From: Flavobacterium psychrophilum
GTDB lineage: Bacteria > Bacteroidota > Bacteroidia > Flavobacteriales > Flavobacteriaceae
DNA: 21,675 nt
Assembly: GCA_020720185.1 (NCBI GenBank)
Contig: DYPB01000026.1
Span: 1-21,675, forward strand
Direction of reading: 5' to 3'
The translations under genes were made by a program, and so were the position numbers. Of this stretch, positions 7,742 through 16,099 are shown one piece after another (position 1 is the first letter of the stretch; each line of letters begins with the position of its first letter). Under the pieces are notes generated by a model, which saw only the letters and a program-made list of their open reading frames with translations, made no database searches and was not told where the DNA came from.

Positions 7742-8794
7742 ATGAACAAAAATTATTACGCAATATTAATGGCAGGTGGTGTTGGTTCAAGATTTTGGCC
7801 AGTAAGTACCAGCGAATTTCCCAAACAATTTCATGATATGTTGGGGGCAGGTGATACTTTAATTCAAAAAACTTTTAAACGACTTGCAAAAATAATTCCA
7901 ACAGAGAATATTTTTATTCTAACAAATGAAAAATATAACGATTTGGTTTTAAGTCAGTTACCAATGATTAAGCCCGAACAAGTTTTGCTCGAGCCAGCTA
8001 TGCGAAATACGGCTCCTTGTATTTTATATGCTTCTTTAAAAATAAAAAAACAGAATCCAGAAGCACTAATGATAGTAGCACCCAGCGATCACTGGATAGA
8101 AGATGAAACTGTTTTTGCAACAAACCTACAACAGTGTTTTGATTTTTGCGAAAATAATAATGCATTAATGACATTAGGTATACAGCCCACCTACCCTAAT
8201 ACTGGTTTTGGATATATAGAATTTGACAAAAGTGACGAAAATAATATCAAAAAAGTAAACCAATTTAGAGAAAAACCAGATTATGAAACTGCCAAATCAT
8301 TTATAAACCAAGGCAACTTTTTATGGAATGGAGGCATATTTATTTGGAGTGCAAAAACTATTGCCGATGCTTTTGAAAAATTTCAACCCGCAATGAATGA
8401 ATTGTTTATGAAAGGTTGGGAAAGTTACAACACTTCATTGGAGAAAGATTTTATTAAAAAAAATTATGCAACCGCCGAGAATATTTCGATAGATTATGCA
8501 GTAATGGAAACCGCTACCAATGTATTTGTTTTGCCAGCATCGTTTGATTGGAACGATTTAGGAACTTGGGGGCAACTACACGAAAAGCTAAATAAAGACG
8601 ATAATAAAAATACAGTAGTAAACGCAACCGTCTTATTACAGAATTCTTCAAACAATATTATTAGCACCGCAAAAGGTAAAACCGTAGTTATTGATGGACT
8701 TGATGATTATATTATTGTTGATAAAGACGACACTTTGTTAATTTATCCAAAAAGTAAAGAACAGAATATTAAGCAGATAGTAGCCTTGTTATAG
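7742..8794 (+). CDS. Mannose-1-phosphate guanylyltransferase
   Basis: The 350-residue nucleotidyltransferase makes GDP-mannose from mannose 1-phosphate and GTP, a precursor for surface polysaccharides and glycoproteins. The pyrophosphorylase signature AGGVGSRFWPVS...FPKQF is at about residues 12-28. It is followed by LLEPAMRNTAPC, VAPSDHWI, NTGFGYIEF, FREKP, FLWNGGIFIW, SIDYAVME and SFDWNDLGTWGQL, in the order of the GMP-type family. It ends before the cupin/phosphomannose isomerase domain found in long ManC/AlgA proteins, so it is the single-function form. It is co-transcribed with queA from the promoter at 6587-6618. Its nearest clear terminator is at 8971-8998. Confidence 0.95.
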   Translation: MNKNYYAILMAGGVGSRFWPVSTSEFPKQFHDMLGAGDTLIQKTFKRLAKIIPTENIFILTNEKYNDLVLSQLPMIKPEQVLLEPAMRNTAPCILYASLKIKKQNPEALMIVAPSDHWIEDETVFATNLQQCFDFCENNNALMTLGIQPTYPNTGFGYIEFDKSDENNIKKVNQFREKPDYETAKSFINQGNFLWNGGIFIWSAKTIADAFEKFQPAMNELFMKGWESYNTSLEKDFIKKNYATAENISIDYAVMETATNVFVLPASFDWNDLGTWGQLHEKLNKDDNKNTVVNATVLLQNSSNNIISTAKGKTVVIDGLDDYIIVDKDDTLLIYPKSKEQNIKQIVALL

Positions 8795-9318
8795 TTTATT
8801 GATTAGTAGTATCCATAAATTTTTCCCTAATGATTGATTCTCGAATGGCAAGTATTTGATATTTTGTTAGTTGTTTCATTTTTAGACCCTTTACATGGCT
8901 ATAAACATTTGTTTTTTATGATTGGATGCCGAAAATTCGGTAGGTAAATTTTTAATTTTGGTATGACTATAAATCTGTATTTCAGATTTTATTTTTTTGT
9001 TGATACAAATTAAACCATTTTCAACTTATTTTCAAAACAAAATAATCATTTATGTTTATCACACTCTAATTCGAATTTTCGAAACTGTTGATAGAGAATT
9101 ACTTATCTTTCTAACACCTCATTTTTACTGAGATTAATACTTGCCCGTTTTTGTAAAGTGAGATAGAAGGAGCGACTGTCAAAATAATGATAGTGTTCAA
9201 ATTTTCGCCACAGAACTCTAATGATCTCTCTTTTACAGATTTTAATTTATTTTGTCCATTTGTAACTTTTGGCTTGATTTTTGTACTAATCATTATCATC
9301 ATCGAAAAATCAATCAAA
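8795..9318. other. Gene-poor intergenic region
   Basis: About 520 bases separate the guanylyltransferase stop from the likely DUF4407 start. It holds a terminator-like hairpin at 8971-8998, a 12-base perfect palindrome CCGAAAATTCGG at 8929-8940 and a TTCGAATTTTCGAA motif shortly after 9070. A 27-codon minus-strand frame at 8796-8879 has no promoter support. No strong TAnnTTTG promoter for DUF4407 is visible; the nearest weak candidate is TCCATTTG near 9255-9262. Confidence 0.5.
8971..8998 (+). terminator. Intrinsic terminator downstream of the queA operon
   Basis: AAATCTG (8971-8977), a five-base loop and CAGATTT (8983-8989) form a seven-pair stem followed by a near-continuous T tract to 8998. 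It lies about 175 bases after the guanylyltransferase stop, so the transcript would have a long 3' tail. Confidence 0.5.
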
Positions 9319-10419
9319 ATGTTACAAAAATTTTTCATCAACTGCTCTGGAGCAGATAAAAACATACTCGAAAAATGTTCTGAAGGCGAACAAACTAAAT
9401 TTGTTGGGATAGGAGCTACGGTTTTTTTTACTGCCGTAATGGCTTTTATTGCAAGTAGTTATGCATTATTTACAGTGTTCGACAATCCTTATATATCAAT
9501 ACTTTTTGGAGTAATTTGGGGCTTATTAATTTTCAATTTAGATAGATTTATCGTCTCAACTATTAGAAAGAAAGATTCATTTTCTTCTGAATTTTTGCAG
9601 GCAACACCCAGAATTATTTTAGCCTTTATTATTGCTATTGTGATTTCTAAACCATTAGAAATCAAAATGTTTGAGAAAGAAATTAAAACCGTTTTGCTAA
9701 AAGAGAAAAATGAAATGGCACTGGCAAATAAAATACAAGTTGGTAGTTTTTTTAAATCGGATTTAGACAAAAATAAAGCAGAAATAAGCACTCTGAAAGC
9801 AGAAATAATTAATAAAGAGAAAGAAGTAAATAATTATTATAACACCTATATTGCTGAAGCGGAAGGTACGGCTGGTACTAAAAAAATAGGCAAAGGTCCT
9901 GTTTTTAAAGAAAAAATTGCCAAACATAATTTGGCAAAAGAAGAATTAGACACATTGATTAAAAAAAATCTTGCAGAGATTGCCGAGAAAGAATCAAAAA
10001 ATAAAATATTACAGGCTGATTTGGATAAAAAAGTATCTGAAACACAACCAGTTATTGACGGTTTTGATGGTCTAATGGCTCGAATAAATGCCTTAGGGAA
10101 ATTACCCAAAATTCCATCTTTATTTGTAATGTTATTATTTTTAGCCATTGAGACATCTCCAATTATAGCAAAATTATTGTCGTCAAAATCAGAATATGAT
10201 TATAGGTTAGAAAACGAAGAATCGGTTTTAAAATCCGTTTTAGACCAAGATAATCATCAACGAAATTTATTGATAAAAACTAATGCCGAGATGCACGATA
10301 AAGTTTATGCGGATATCTTATCTGACAAAAAAATATATGATTTACAAAAGAAAAACGCAACTGAGTTAATTGAAAATCAAAGCAATGCGTTTAATTACAA
10401 ACAGAAAAAGAATTTATAA
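9319..10419 (+). CDS. DUF4407 membrane/coiled-coil protein
   Basis: An open frame exists from 9187, but the DUF4407 family pattern begins at the ATG at 9319 (MLQKFFINCSGADKNILEKC), so the 366-residue form is chosen. Three membrane segments lie at about residues 29-50, 57-77 and 97-113, with the conserved GLLIFNLDRFIVSTIRK between the second and third. A long charged coiled coil follows (about 115-265). A fourth membrane segment comes next (LFVMLLFLAIETSPIIAKLL), then a hydrophilic coiled-coil tail. The topology suggests an inner-membrane protein with a large helical domain. The molecular role of DUF4407 proteins is unknown to me. It converges on the PH/SHOCT gene across a shared terminator. 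Confidence 0.85.
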   Translation: MLQKFFINCSGADKNILEKCSEGEQTKFVGIGATVFFTAVMAFIASSYALFTVFDNPYISILFGVIWGLLIFNLDRFIVSTIRKKDSFSSEFLQATPRIILAFIIAIVISKPLEIKMFEKEIKTVLLKEKNEMALANKIQVGSFFKSDLDKNKAEISTLKAEIINKEKEVNNYYNTYIAEAEGTAGTKKIGKGPVFKEKIAKHNLAKEELDTLIKKNLAEIAEKESKNKILQADLDKKVSETQPVIDGFDGLMARINALGKLPKIPSLFVMLLFLAIETSPIIAKLLSSKSEYDYRLENEESVLKSVLDQDNHQRNLLIKTNAEMHDKVYADILSDKKIYDLQKKNATELIENQSNAFNYKQKKNL

Positions 10420-10426
10420 AAAAACA

Positions 10427-10461
10427 AAAAAGCCCATATAATAAAAAAATATGGGCTTTTT
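10427..10461. terminator. Bidirectional intrinsic terminator
   Basis: AAAAAGCCCATAT (10427-10439) and ATATGGGCTTTTT (10449-10461) form a perfect 13-pair stem with a nine-base A-rich loop. There are T tracts in both directions. It lies between the convergent DUF4407 and PH/SHOCT genes and should serve both. Confidence 0.9.
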
Positions 10462-10476
10462 AGAATATCATTAATA

Positions 10477-11166
10477 CTACATTTTGCTTAAAATTTCTTT
10501 TTTAAAAGCATCATATTCACCTTGCATTATTAAACCATTATCTAATAGTTTTTTATAATTTTGTAATTTCTCAAACAATTCTTCTTGTGATAATTTCACA
10601 TTAAAATCATTGGTTGTACTTGTATTTTCGATTTGTACAGGTTCGTAAATTTCGGTTTGAACTGGAATTATTTCAGCAAAATTAGTAACTTCTTCTGTTT
10701 CAAACTCCTCTACATTTTCCTCTAAAATTGTTTCATTTTTAGTAACTTCAGCTAAATGTTGTGGAGTTCCATTTTTCAGAATATCTAATTGTTCTTTTGC
10801 AAAAGTGTATAACTTTCGAGCCTGATTTTTAGGTAAGTAATCTATTGTATGTGTTAAATCTGATTTTGTTGAAAAAGTAAAATCAGCACCCAAAATACCT
10901 TCTTTTACAAAACTAGCAGCAATATCATCCCAGTCATAATCAATAAATTCCATTGACAAACCAAGATTTTTTGGTTTGCAAAGAATGATTCTTTTATTGG
11001 TAACAACCACACTGTCAGGAAACATATTTACGGCTGGTTTTTTTTGAACTGCGATATATCCAACGGTTTCGTTTAACATTAGTAAATTTTGCAGTTTTGC
11101 TGTAATTTTCTCAATTGCCTTTGGGTCTTGGTCTTCGTTTAGTATTTTTTTTAGATTATCAATCAT
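10477..11166 (-). CDS. PH-like (bPH) and SHOCT domain protein
   Basis: The 229-residue cytoplasmic protein has an N-terminal bacterial PH-like domain (about 30-135), visible in LMLNETVGYIAVQKKPA, SVVVTNKRIILCKP, EFIDYDWDDIAA and FSTKSDLTHTIDYL. An acidic Glu/Thr-rich linker (about 140-185) follows. The C-terminal SHOCT motif is LSQEELFEKLQNYKKLLDNG followed by LIMQGEYDAFKKEILSKM. SHOCT is a short helical hairpin of uncertain function that often ends proteins with PH-like domains and may mediate oligomerisation or membrane association. A TACTTTTG -7-like box lies on the minus strand at 11203-11210, but without a good TTG partner. No catalytic residues are expected or seen. Confidence 0.88.
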   Translation of the reverse strand: MIDNLKKILNEDQDPKAIEKITAKLQNLLMLNETVGYIAVQKKPAVNMFPDSVVVTNKRIILCKPKNLGLSMEFIDYDWDDIAASFVKEGILGADFTFSTKSDLTHTIDYLPKNQARKLYTFAKEQLDILKNGTPQHLAEVTKNETILEENVEEFETEEVTNFAEIIPVQTEIYEPVQIENTSTTNDFNVKLSQEELFEKLQNYKKLLDNGLIMQGEYDAFKKEILSKM

Positions 11167-11202
11167 ATAAAAATTTTTAAGTTTATCTCATTAATTTTGG
11201 TT

Positions 11203-11210
11203 CAAAAGTA
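11203..11210 (-). promoter_or_regulatory. Possible -7 box for the PH/SHOCT gene
   Basis: TACTTTTG on the minus strand matches TAnnTTTG and lies about 36 bases before the ATG at 11166. No TTG is found 17-23 bases upstream, so this is a half-supported promoter. Confidence 0.35.
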
Positions 11211-11258
11211 AGATATAATTTGATATAGTGTTAATTTAAAATCTTATTTTTGATAAAT

Positions 11259-11702
11259 TTATTTTCGCTTTTTAGCAAAAAACTGTTTCATTAAATCCGA
11301 ACATTCCTTGTGCAAAATTCCAGAAACCACTTCGGTTTTTGGATGTATCTGTGTTTTCATTTTTTGGTATCCTCTTTTTTCGTCAGTTGCTCCAAAAACA
11401 ATTTTAGAAATTTGACTCCAATATAATGCACCTGCACACATTTGGCAAGGTTCAACAGTAACATATATCGTGCAGTTAATCAAGTATTTACCTCCAATAA
11501 AATTAGCAGCTGCAGTTATTGCTTGCATCTCGGCATGAGCGGTAACATCATTCAAAAGTTCGGTTAGATTATGGCTTCGAGCAATAATTTTGTTGTCGAT
11601 AACGATAATTGCACCAACGGGCACTTCACCTTTCTCGAAAGCTATTGCAGCTTCTTGAAGGGCCTTTTTCATAAAATATTCATCGGAGAATGGACTTTGC
11701 AT
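11259..11702 (-). CDS. tadA: tRNA-specific adenosine deaminase TadA
   Basis: The 147-residue zinc deaminase of the CDA fold converts A34 to inosine in the tRNA-Arg(ACG) anticodon. The catalytic HAE (TAHAEMQAI) supplies the zinc-binding histidine and proton-shuttle glutamate. PCQMCAGAL supplies the two zinc cysteines (PCxxC). The opening, EYFMKKALQEAAIAFEKGEV followed by PVGAIIV, and the length match bacterial TadA. Related flavobacterial nucleoside or guanine deaminases share the motifs, but the overall pattern favours TadA. It lies on the same strand just downstream of tRNA-Phe, from which it is separated by a terminator hairpin. I see no strong promoter of its own; it may rely on read-through. 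Confidence 0.88.
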   Translation of the reverse strand: MQSPFSDEYFMKKALQEAAIAFEKGEVPVGAIIVIDNKIIARSHNLTELLNDVTAHAEMQAITAAANFIGGKYLINCTIYVTVEPCQMCAGALYWSQISKIVFGATDEKRGYQKMKTQIHPKTEVVSGILHKECSDLMKQFFAKKRK

Positions 11703-11707
11703 CTTGC

Positions 11708-11749
11708 AAAAAATAAAAATTCCAAAACTCTATTAGGAGAATTGGAATT
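11708..11749 (-). terminator. Terminator after tRNA-Phe
   Basis: On the minus strand, AATTCCAA and TTGGAATT (complementary to 11742-11749 and 11718-11725) form an eight-pair stem. The tract TTTATTTTTT follows immediately. It lies 12 bases beyond the tRNA 3' end and directly before the tadA start. Confidence 0.6.
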
Positions 11750-11761
11750 ATATTGTTTTTG

Positions 11762-11834
11762 TGGTACCTCCAGGGATCGAACCAGGGACACATGGATTTT
11801 CAGTCCATTGCTCTACCATCTGAGCTAAGGTACC
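11762..11834 (-). tRNA. tRNA-Phe (GAA)
   Basis: The 73-base cloverleaf on the minus strand has acceptor strands GGTACCT and AGGTACC with discriminator A. The D arm is TTAGCTCAGATGGTAGAGC and the T arm is CCTGGTTCGATCCCTGG. The anticodon loop CTGAAAA gives GAA at positions 34-36. The CCA end is not encoded. A consensus promoter lies just upstream (11854-11883). Confidence 0.97.
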
Positions 11835-11853
11835 TTGCTTGTGTAAGCGGGTG

Positions 11854-11883
11854 CAAATATAACACGATTTTTATCTTATCCAA
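11854..11883 (-). promoter_or_regulatory. Promoter of tRNA-Phe
   Basis: On the minus strand, TTG (complementary to 11881-11883) is followed after exactly 19 bases by TATATTTG (complementary to 11854-11861). This is a textbook Bacteroidetes promoter, about 20 bases from the tRNA 5' end. It is back to back with the coaX promoter. Confidence 0.75.
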
Positions 11884-11888
11884 AATAA

Positions 11889-11917
11889 TTTTACAAAAAA
11901 ATCTATTTGTATATTTG
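11889..11917 (+). promoter_or_regulatory. Promoter of the coaX operon
   Basis: TATATTTG at 11910-11917 is an exact TAnnTTTG box; the -33 region is only TTTTAC-like (11889-11894). The coaX ATG is at 11937, so the leader would be about 13-16 bases. Confidence 0.6.
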
Positions 11918-11936
11918 CAATATCTAAATTTTAAAT

Positions 11937-12671
11937 ATGATTTTAGCTATTGATATAGGAAATACTCGTATTAAAACTGCTGTTTTTCAAGCAAATGTGC
12001 TTGTTGATAGTTTTGTTTTTGAAAAAAAAGAAATGAAAAAAAACATTGAAGATATTTTAATAAAATATAAAAACATCAAAAATTGTATCGTTTCTTCTGT
12101 TGCAAATGTTGAAATTGATGATTTTTTGGCATTTGAAAATCAAATTAAAATTCATTTTGTTTCGCATTTGATGAAATTCCCGTTCAAAAATTTATATGAA
12201 ACTCCAAATACTCTCGGAATTGATCGATTAGTGCTTGCAACTGGTGCAGTTTTAAAATATCCTAACCAAAATAGATTAGTTATTGATGCTGGAACTTGTG
12301 TTACTTATGATTTTATTAACGACAAAAATGAATATTTAGGCGGTGGCATTTCGCCAGGAATTAGATTGCGGTATGAATCATTACATAATTATACCGCTAA
12401 ATTACCGTTATTATCATTAGAAAATCCTGAGAATTTTATTGGAAATTCTACTAAAATGTCTATTCATTCTGGTGTAATTAATGGTTTAACACACGAAATA
12501 GATGGTTTTATCAATCAATACAAACAAATTTATGAAAACTTTATCATAATTTTAACAGGAGGAGACGCTATTTTTTTGGCTAAACGATTAAAAAATCCCA
12601 TCTTTGCCAATTCAAATTTTCTTTTAGAAAGTTTAAATCAAACATACCTTTATATATATCAAAATGATTAA
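11937..12671 (+). CDS. coaX: Type III pantothenate kinase CoaX
   Basis: CoaX phosphorylates pantothenate, the first committed step of coenzyme A synthesis, and belongs to the ASKHA fold; type III enzymes usually need a monovalent cation. The 244-residue protein shows the phosphate motif LAIDIGNTRIKTAVF at the N-terminus, TLGIDRL (GxDR) at about residue 97, VIDAGTCVTYDFI at about 118 and GGGISPGIRLR at about 138. The C-terminal IILTGGDAIFLAKRL is also present. All expected catalytic segments are in place. It heads a plus-strand operon: its last eight bases overlap the next gene. The ATG at 11937 follows a clear -7 box and gives the standard start. Confidence 0.95.
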   Translation: MILAIDIGNTRIKTAVFQANVLVDSFVFEKKEMKKNIEDILIKYKNIKNCIVSSVANVEIDDFLAFENQIKIHFVSHLMKFPFKNLYETPNTLGIDRLVLATGAVLKYPNQNRLVIDAGTCVTYDFINDKNEYLGGGISPGIRLRYESLHNYTAKLPLLSLENPENFIGNSTKMSIHSGVINGLTHEIDGFINQYKQIYENFIIILTGGDAIFLAKRLKNPIFANSNFLLESLNQTYLYIYQND

Positions 12672-13905
12672 AAAAATTATTGTTAGTATTTGCTTATTTT
12701 TTGCCATATCAACCTTTGCACAAGATGGAACTGCATCTCCATATTCATATTATGGAATTGGCGAAATTAAATTTTCAGGAAGTGCCGAAAATCGTGCTAT
12801 GGGCGGTTTAAGTATTTTTAGAGATAGTATTCATTTGAATATTCAAAATCCAGCATCATATTCAAGTTTAAAATTAACCACTTTTGCAATAGGTGGTAAT
12901 AGTAATATGACAACCGTAAAATCAGGTGCTGATGAGGCAAACACCAAACGAACCACTCTTGATTATCTTGTAGTTGGGCTACCATTAGAAAAAATGGGCG
13001 TTAGTTTCGGGTTAGTTCCTTACAGTTCTGTTGGTTATAAAAATGAAGTAAAAACTTATGATCCTACAAACTCTAATCTATATAATTCTAAAACATACAA
13101 TGGTTCAGGAGGCGTAAATAAAGTTTATGCTGGTTTTTCTTATAGTATTACTCCAAAATTAAGTATTGGAGCAGATGTAAATTATAGTTTTGGAAAAATT
13201 ACTTCTGAAATTTCTGAATCTAGATTTATTGATTTAGTTCAATATGGCACCTCCGAATCAAATTTTTCGAGTGTAAAAGGAATTAATACTACATTAGGTT
13301 TGCAATTTCAAACGACACTAAAAAGAAACAAGCAATTTAGCAGTAGTTTCGTTTATGTTCCTCAAAGTAATTTAGAATTTAGTCATTTAAGAACCATTTA
13401 TGTAGCTTCGGAGTTCCAAGAAGTTGTAGTGCCAAATACTACCGTAATTTTACCACAAAAAATCTCATTTGGATTAGGATATGGACAAGCCCGAAAATGG
13501 GAAATTGGAACTGAATTAGTATGGCAAGAAAATAGCAAAATGAGCAATCGTTTTAATGATGTTACTCCAGATGCCTCGTTTGAAAATACTACAAAATATA
13601 TTATTGGAGGGTATTTCATACCAAAATACAACTCTTTTAATAGTTATTTTGAAAGAATAGTTTATCGTGCTGGATTTAATTATCAAAACACAGGATTAGT
13701 AATAAAAGGACAGGTTATTAAAGAACAAGCTTTCTCATTTGGACTTGGACTGCCTTTAAACGGTACATTTTCTAACATAAATATTGGTTTTGATTTTGGA
13801 AAAAGAGGCACTACAAAAGCTGGTCTGATTCAAGAAAATTTTACAAATTTTACTATTGGTCTATCTTTTAGTGATAAATGGTTTGTAAAAAGAAAATATG
13901 ATTAA
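12664..13905 (+). CDS. OmpP1/FadL-like outer-membrane protein
   Basis: The 413-residue protein has a signal peptide (MIKKIIVSICLFFAISTFAQ) and a mature part built of alternating hydrophobic and polar strands. The mature N-terminus SPYSYYGIGEI followed by ENRAMGGLSIF and IQNPASYSSL resembles the start of flavobacterial porins related to FadL/OmpP1. Later strands such as FSYSITPKLSIGADVNYSFG and FGLGYGQARKWEIGTELVW fit a beta-barrel. The substrate is unknown. Its start codon lies inside the 3' end of coaX (eight-base overlap), implying translational coupling. The TPR gene follows 12 bases after its stop. The repeated association of such a barrel with coaX, a TPR protein and lptC in flavobacteria, as I recall it, suggests an envelope-biogenesis role. 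Confidence 0.75.
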   Translation: MIKKIIVSICLFFAISTFAQDGTASPYSYYGIGEIKFSGSAENRAMGGLSIFRDSIHLNIQNPASYSSLKLTTFAIGGNSNMTTVKSGADEANTKRTTLDYLVVGLPLEKMGVSFGLVPYSSVGYKNEVKTYDPTNSNLYNSKTYNGSGGVNKVYAGFSYSITPKLSIGADVNYSFGKITSEISESRFIDLVQYGTSESNFSSVKGINTTLGLQFQTTLKRNKQFSSSFVYVPQSNLEFSHLRTIYVASEFQEVVVPNTTVILPQKISFGLGYGQARKWEIGTELVWQENSKMSNRFNDVTPDASFENTTKYIIGGYFIPKYNSFNSYFERIVYRAGFNYQNTGLVIKGQVIKEQAFSFGLGLPLNGTFSNINIGFDFGKRGTTKAGLIQENFTNFTIGLSFSDKWFVKRKYD

Positions 13906-13917
13906 TTAAATTTTTTT

Positions 13918-15288
13918 ATGAAAAAAATCATCGTTTTACTATCATTTTTAAATATAATGTTTCTTGCAAACGCACAAGATAAACAGCAAAAATGCCTTGA
14001 TGATTCAATAAATATTTCAAAACTTGTTGAAACAAAGAGTTATAACGAGGCTGCAATATTATGGTTTGATATTGAAAAAAAATGTAACAATTTAAACGAA
14101 AACTTTTACAGAAACGGTGAAATTATCTTTGAATATCAAAAAGAAATGTCTAATACTATTGAAACTAAAAAAGCCGTAGTTTCTGATATTATTCGTGTTT
14201 TTGATAAATATGAGGCTAAATTTCCTGAAAACAATAACGGAAATGGTGTCAAAAAGGCATTGTATTTGTTTGATTATAATTTAGGTACAAACGATGAAAT
14301 ATTTAACACATTAGATATTTCATTCAAAAAAAATAAAAATAATTTTAAAAATCCACAAGCTTTATATTTGTATTTTGACAGTTATTTGAACCAATTTAAA
14401 AGCGGTAAAAAAGCATTAACCACAGATGATTTGTATAAAAAGCATATAGAAATCTGTCAGAAAATTGAAGTTGATTTAAAATTACTAGAAGGTGAAAACG
14501 CCATTTTAATAACCAAACAACAAACCGAACCCCTCAATGCTATTGAGCAAAAATCATTAAAAGACAGAACAAATACTATTCAATCATTGAAAACTGTAGA
14601 AAGTAGCATTAAATCTTTATTTGATCCTTATATTACCTGCGATAATTTAAAAAAATATTGTACTGCCTCCTTTGATAGTAATCAAAACGATATTTTTTGG
14701 TTGGAATACACATCGGAATATTTATTTGCAAAAAACTGCTATAACGATTCAATTACTGATAAAATTACAACTAAAAGATATGAATTAAACCCTAATTCTA
14801 AAGCGTCTTTTTATTTAGGATATATAATGCTTTTGAGAAACAATTCTGAAAAAGCAACTTTGTTATTTAATGAATCGGCTGATAAAGAAGAAATTAAGTC
14901 TGAAAAAGCAAAAATATATTACACAATGGCAACTGTTGTTTACGGTATTAATAACAAAAAAAAATCGGCAGAATGCTTAAAAAAAACACTTGATTTTGAC
15001 CCATCTTTTGCAAAAGCATATTTATTTTTAGCACAACTATATGAAAATAGCACCGAATGTTTTCCTACCGAATTTGATAAAAAAGCAATCTATTGGTTAG
15101 TTGCAAAAACGGTTAAAAAAGCAGGAATAGCAGATAAAATGTTTGATAAATCATCAGAAATATTATCCGAGAAGTACTCAAAAAAAGCCCCGACTAATGC
15201 TGAAATTGATGCAGCAGGATTAAAAAAAGTTAAAAATTATACTTTTGGTTGCTGGATAAATGAAACTATTGAAATACCTAAAATATGA
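13918..15288 (+). CDS. Exported tetratricopeptide-repeat protein
   Basis: The 456-residue protein has a signal peptide (MKKIIVLLSFLNIMFLANAQ) and is otherwise mostly helical. TPR-like repeats appear early (LVETKSYNEAAILWFDIEKK) and more clearly near the C-terminus. There, NPNSKASFYLGYIMLLRN, SEKAKIYYTMATVVYGINNK and DPSFAKAYLFLAQLYEN show the A-x(3)-L-x(2)-Y spacing. Several cysteines (for example TCDNLKKYC) may form disulfides. It is probably a periplasmic scaffold or outer-membrane-associated adaptor, but the partner is unknown. Its TGA stop overlaps the lptC ATG in an ATGA arrangement, and it follows the outer-membrane protein gene closely, so all are co-transcribed. Confidence 0.8.
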   Translation: MKKIIVLLSFLNIMFLANAQDKQQKCLDDSINISKLVETKSYNEAAILWFDIEKKCNNLNENFYRNGEIIFEYQKEMSNTIETKKAVVSDIIRVFDKYEAKFPENNNGNGVKKALYLFDYNLGTNDEIFNTLDISFKKNKNNFKNPQALYLYFDSYLNQFKSGKKALTTDDLYKKHIEICQKIEVDLKLLEGENAILITKQQTEPLNAIEQKSLKDRTNTIQSLKTVESSIKSLFDPYITCDNLKKYCTASFDSNQNDIFWLEYTSEYLFAKNCYNDSITDKITTKRYELNPNSKASFYLGYIMLLRNNSEKATLLFNESADKEEIKSEKAKIYYTMATVVYGINNKKKSAECLKKTLDFDPSFAKAYLFLAQLYENSTECFPTEFDKKAIYWLVAKTVKKAGIADKMFDKSSEILSEKYSKKAPTNAEIDAAGLKKVKNYTFGCWINETIEIPKI

Positions 15289-15839
15289 TTTTAAGAAATA
15301 AAAATATTTATTTTTGTATCATTATTTTTATAATCAATTTATTTTTAATAGGTTGTGAAAGTAATTTTAAAGATATTCAAAAAATTCATTTTAATGAGTT
15401 TACGCCATCAACCGAAGCTGAAGATTTTAATCTAAAATATACCGATTCTGGTCGAATAAAATCAATATTAATTAGTAAGCAAATGCTTGATTATTCTAAT
15501 ACTGCTTATCCATTTTCTGAATTTCCAAAAGGAATTGATTTAACAATGTATGACAATAATGGCAAAAAAACTTTTGTAAAATCAGACTATGCTGTAAATT
15601 ATAAAACCACTAAAATTATTGATTTGCAAGGAAATGTTACCATAACCAATGAAATTGGTCAGAAAATGACAACACAACAATTGTATTTTGATCAAAAAAC
15701 AGAATGGTTCTATACCGAAAAACAGTTTGTATTTACATCGCCCGACGGTACATTAACAGGTATGGGCGTTGATTTTAGTAAGGATTTTAAAATAATGAAT
15801 ACACAAAAATTATCAGGTCAGTTAAATAATTCCAAATAA
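15285..15839 (+). CDS. lptC: LPS export ABC transporter periplasmic component LptC
   Basis: LptC passes lipopolysaccharide from the LptBFG transporter to the periplasmic LptA bridge. The 184-residue protein starts with an N-terminal hydrophobic segment ending in LIGCES, a lipobox, so it is probably a lipoprotein as in other Bacteroidetes. The mature part has the repeated beta pattern of the OstA-like jellyroll: MTMYDNNGK-type strand (here LTMYDNNGKKTFVKSDYA), IIDLQGNVTITNEIGQKM, TTQQLYFDQKTEWFYTEK and FTSPDGTLTGMGVDFS. The 'DLQGNV', 'L.FD' and 'G.G..F' elements are the family signature. The ATG overlaps the TPR gene's stop. A 58-codon membrane-protein gene follows 19 bases later. Confidence 0.87.
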   Translation: MILRNKNIYFCIIIFIINLFLIGCESNFKDIQKIHFNEFTPSTEAEDFNLKYTDSGRIKSILISKQMLDYSNTAYPFSEFPKGIDLTMYDNNGKKTFVKSDYAVNYKTTKIIDLQGNVTITNEIGQKMTTQQLYFDQKTEWFYTEKQFVFTSPDGTLTGMGVDFSKDFKIMNTQKLSGQLNNSK

Positions 15840-15858
15840 ACTTTTAATTCCAATAAAT

Positions 15859-16035
15859 ATGAATTTTCATAAAATAGCACAATATTTATATTTAATTATT
15901 GCAATCCTTTTTTTGACAGATACTGTAATTAAATTTATAGACAATGAAAGCGGCTGGTGGATTAGTTTGTTGTTTTGTTTGGCTGCAATTTTTATGTTCT
16001 TTTTTAAAAGAAGGTTTATAAAAAACGATAAATAA
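15859..16035 (+). CDS. Small two-helix membrane protein
   Basis: A 58-codon gene begins ATG at 15859 and ends TAA at 16033-16035. The product has two hydrophobic helices, roughly residues 10-26 (LYLIIAILFLTDTVIKF) and 33-50 (WWISLLFCLAAIFMFFF). A basic tail RRFIKNDK suggests an inner-membrane hairpin with cytoplasmic ends. Codon use matches its neighbours and it lies 19 bases after lptC on the same strand, so it is probably the last gene of the coaX operon. Similar small proteins follow lptC in other flavobacteria as far as I recall. The function is unknown. Confidence 0.65.
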   Translation: MNFHKIAQYLYLIIAILFLTDTVIKFIDNESGWWISLLFCLAAIFMFFFKRRFIKNDK

Positions 16036-16099
16036 CCTTTTCTCCTATCTTATAAGTATAATTGGTAATATTGGCAAAAAATTAATTGAAATTGGGCAA

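Noticed and set aside
8796..8879. 27-codon minus-strand frame (MKQLTKYQILAIRESIIREK...)
   Set aside because: It is charged and plausible as a peptide, but has no TAnnTTTG promoter, no recognisable family and could easily occur by chance in AT-rich DNA.
9187..9318. N-terminal extension of the DUF4407 gene by 44 codons
   Set aside because: The family pattern begins at the internal ATG at 9319; the extension has an odd composition and no promoter directly before 9187.
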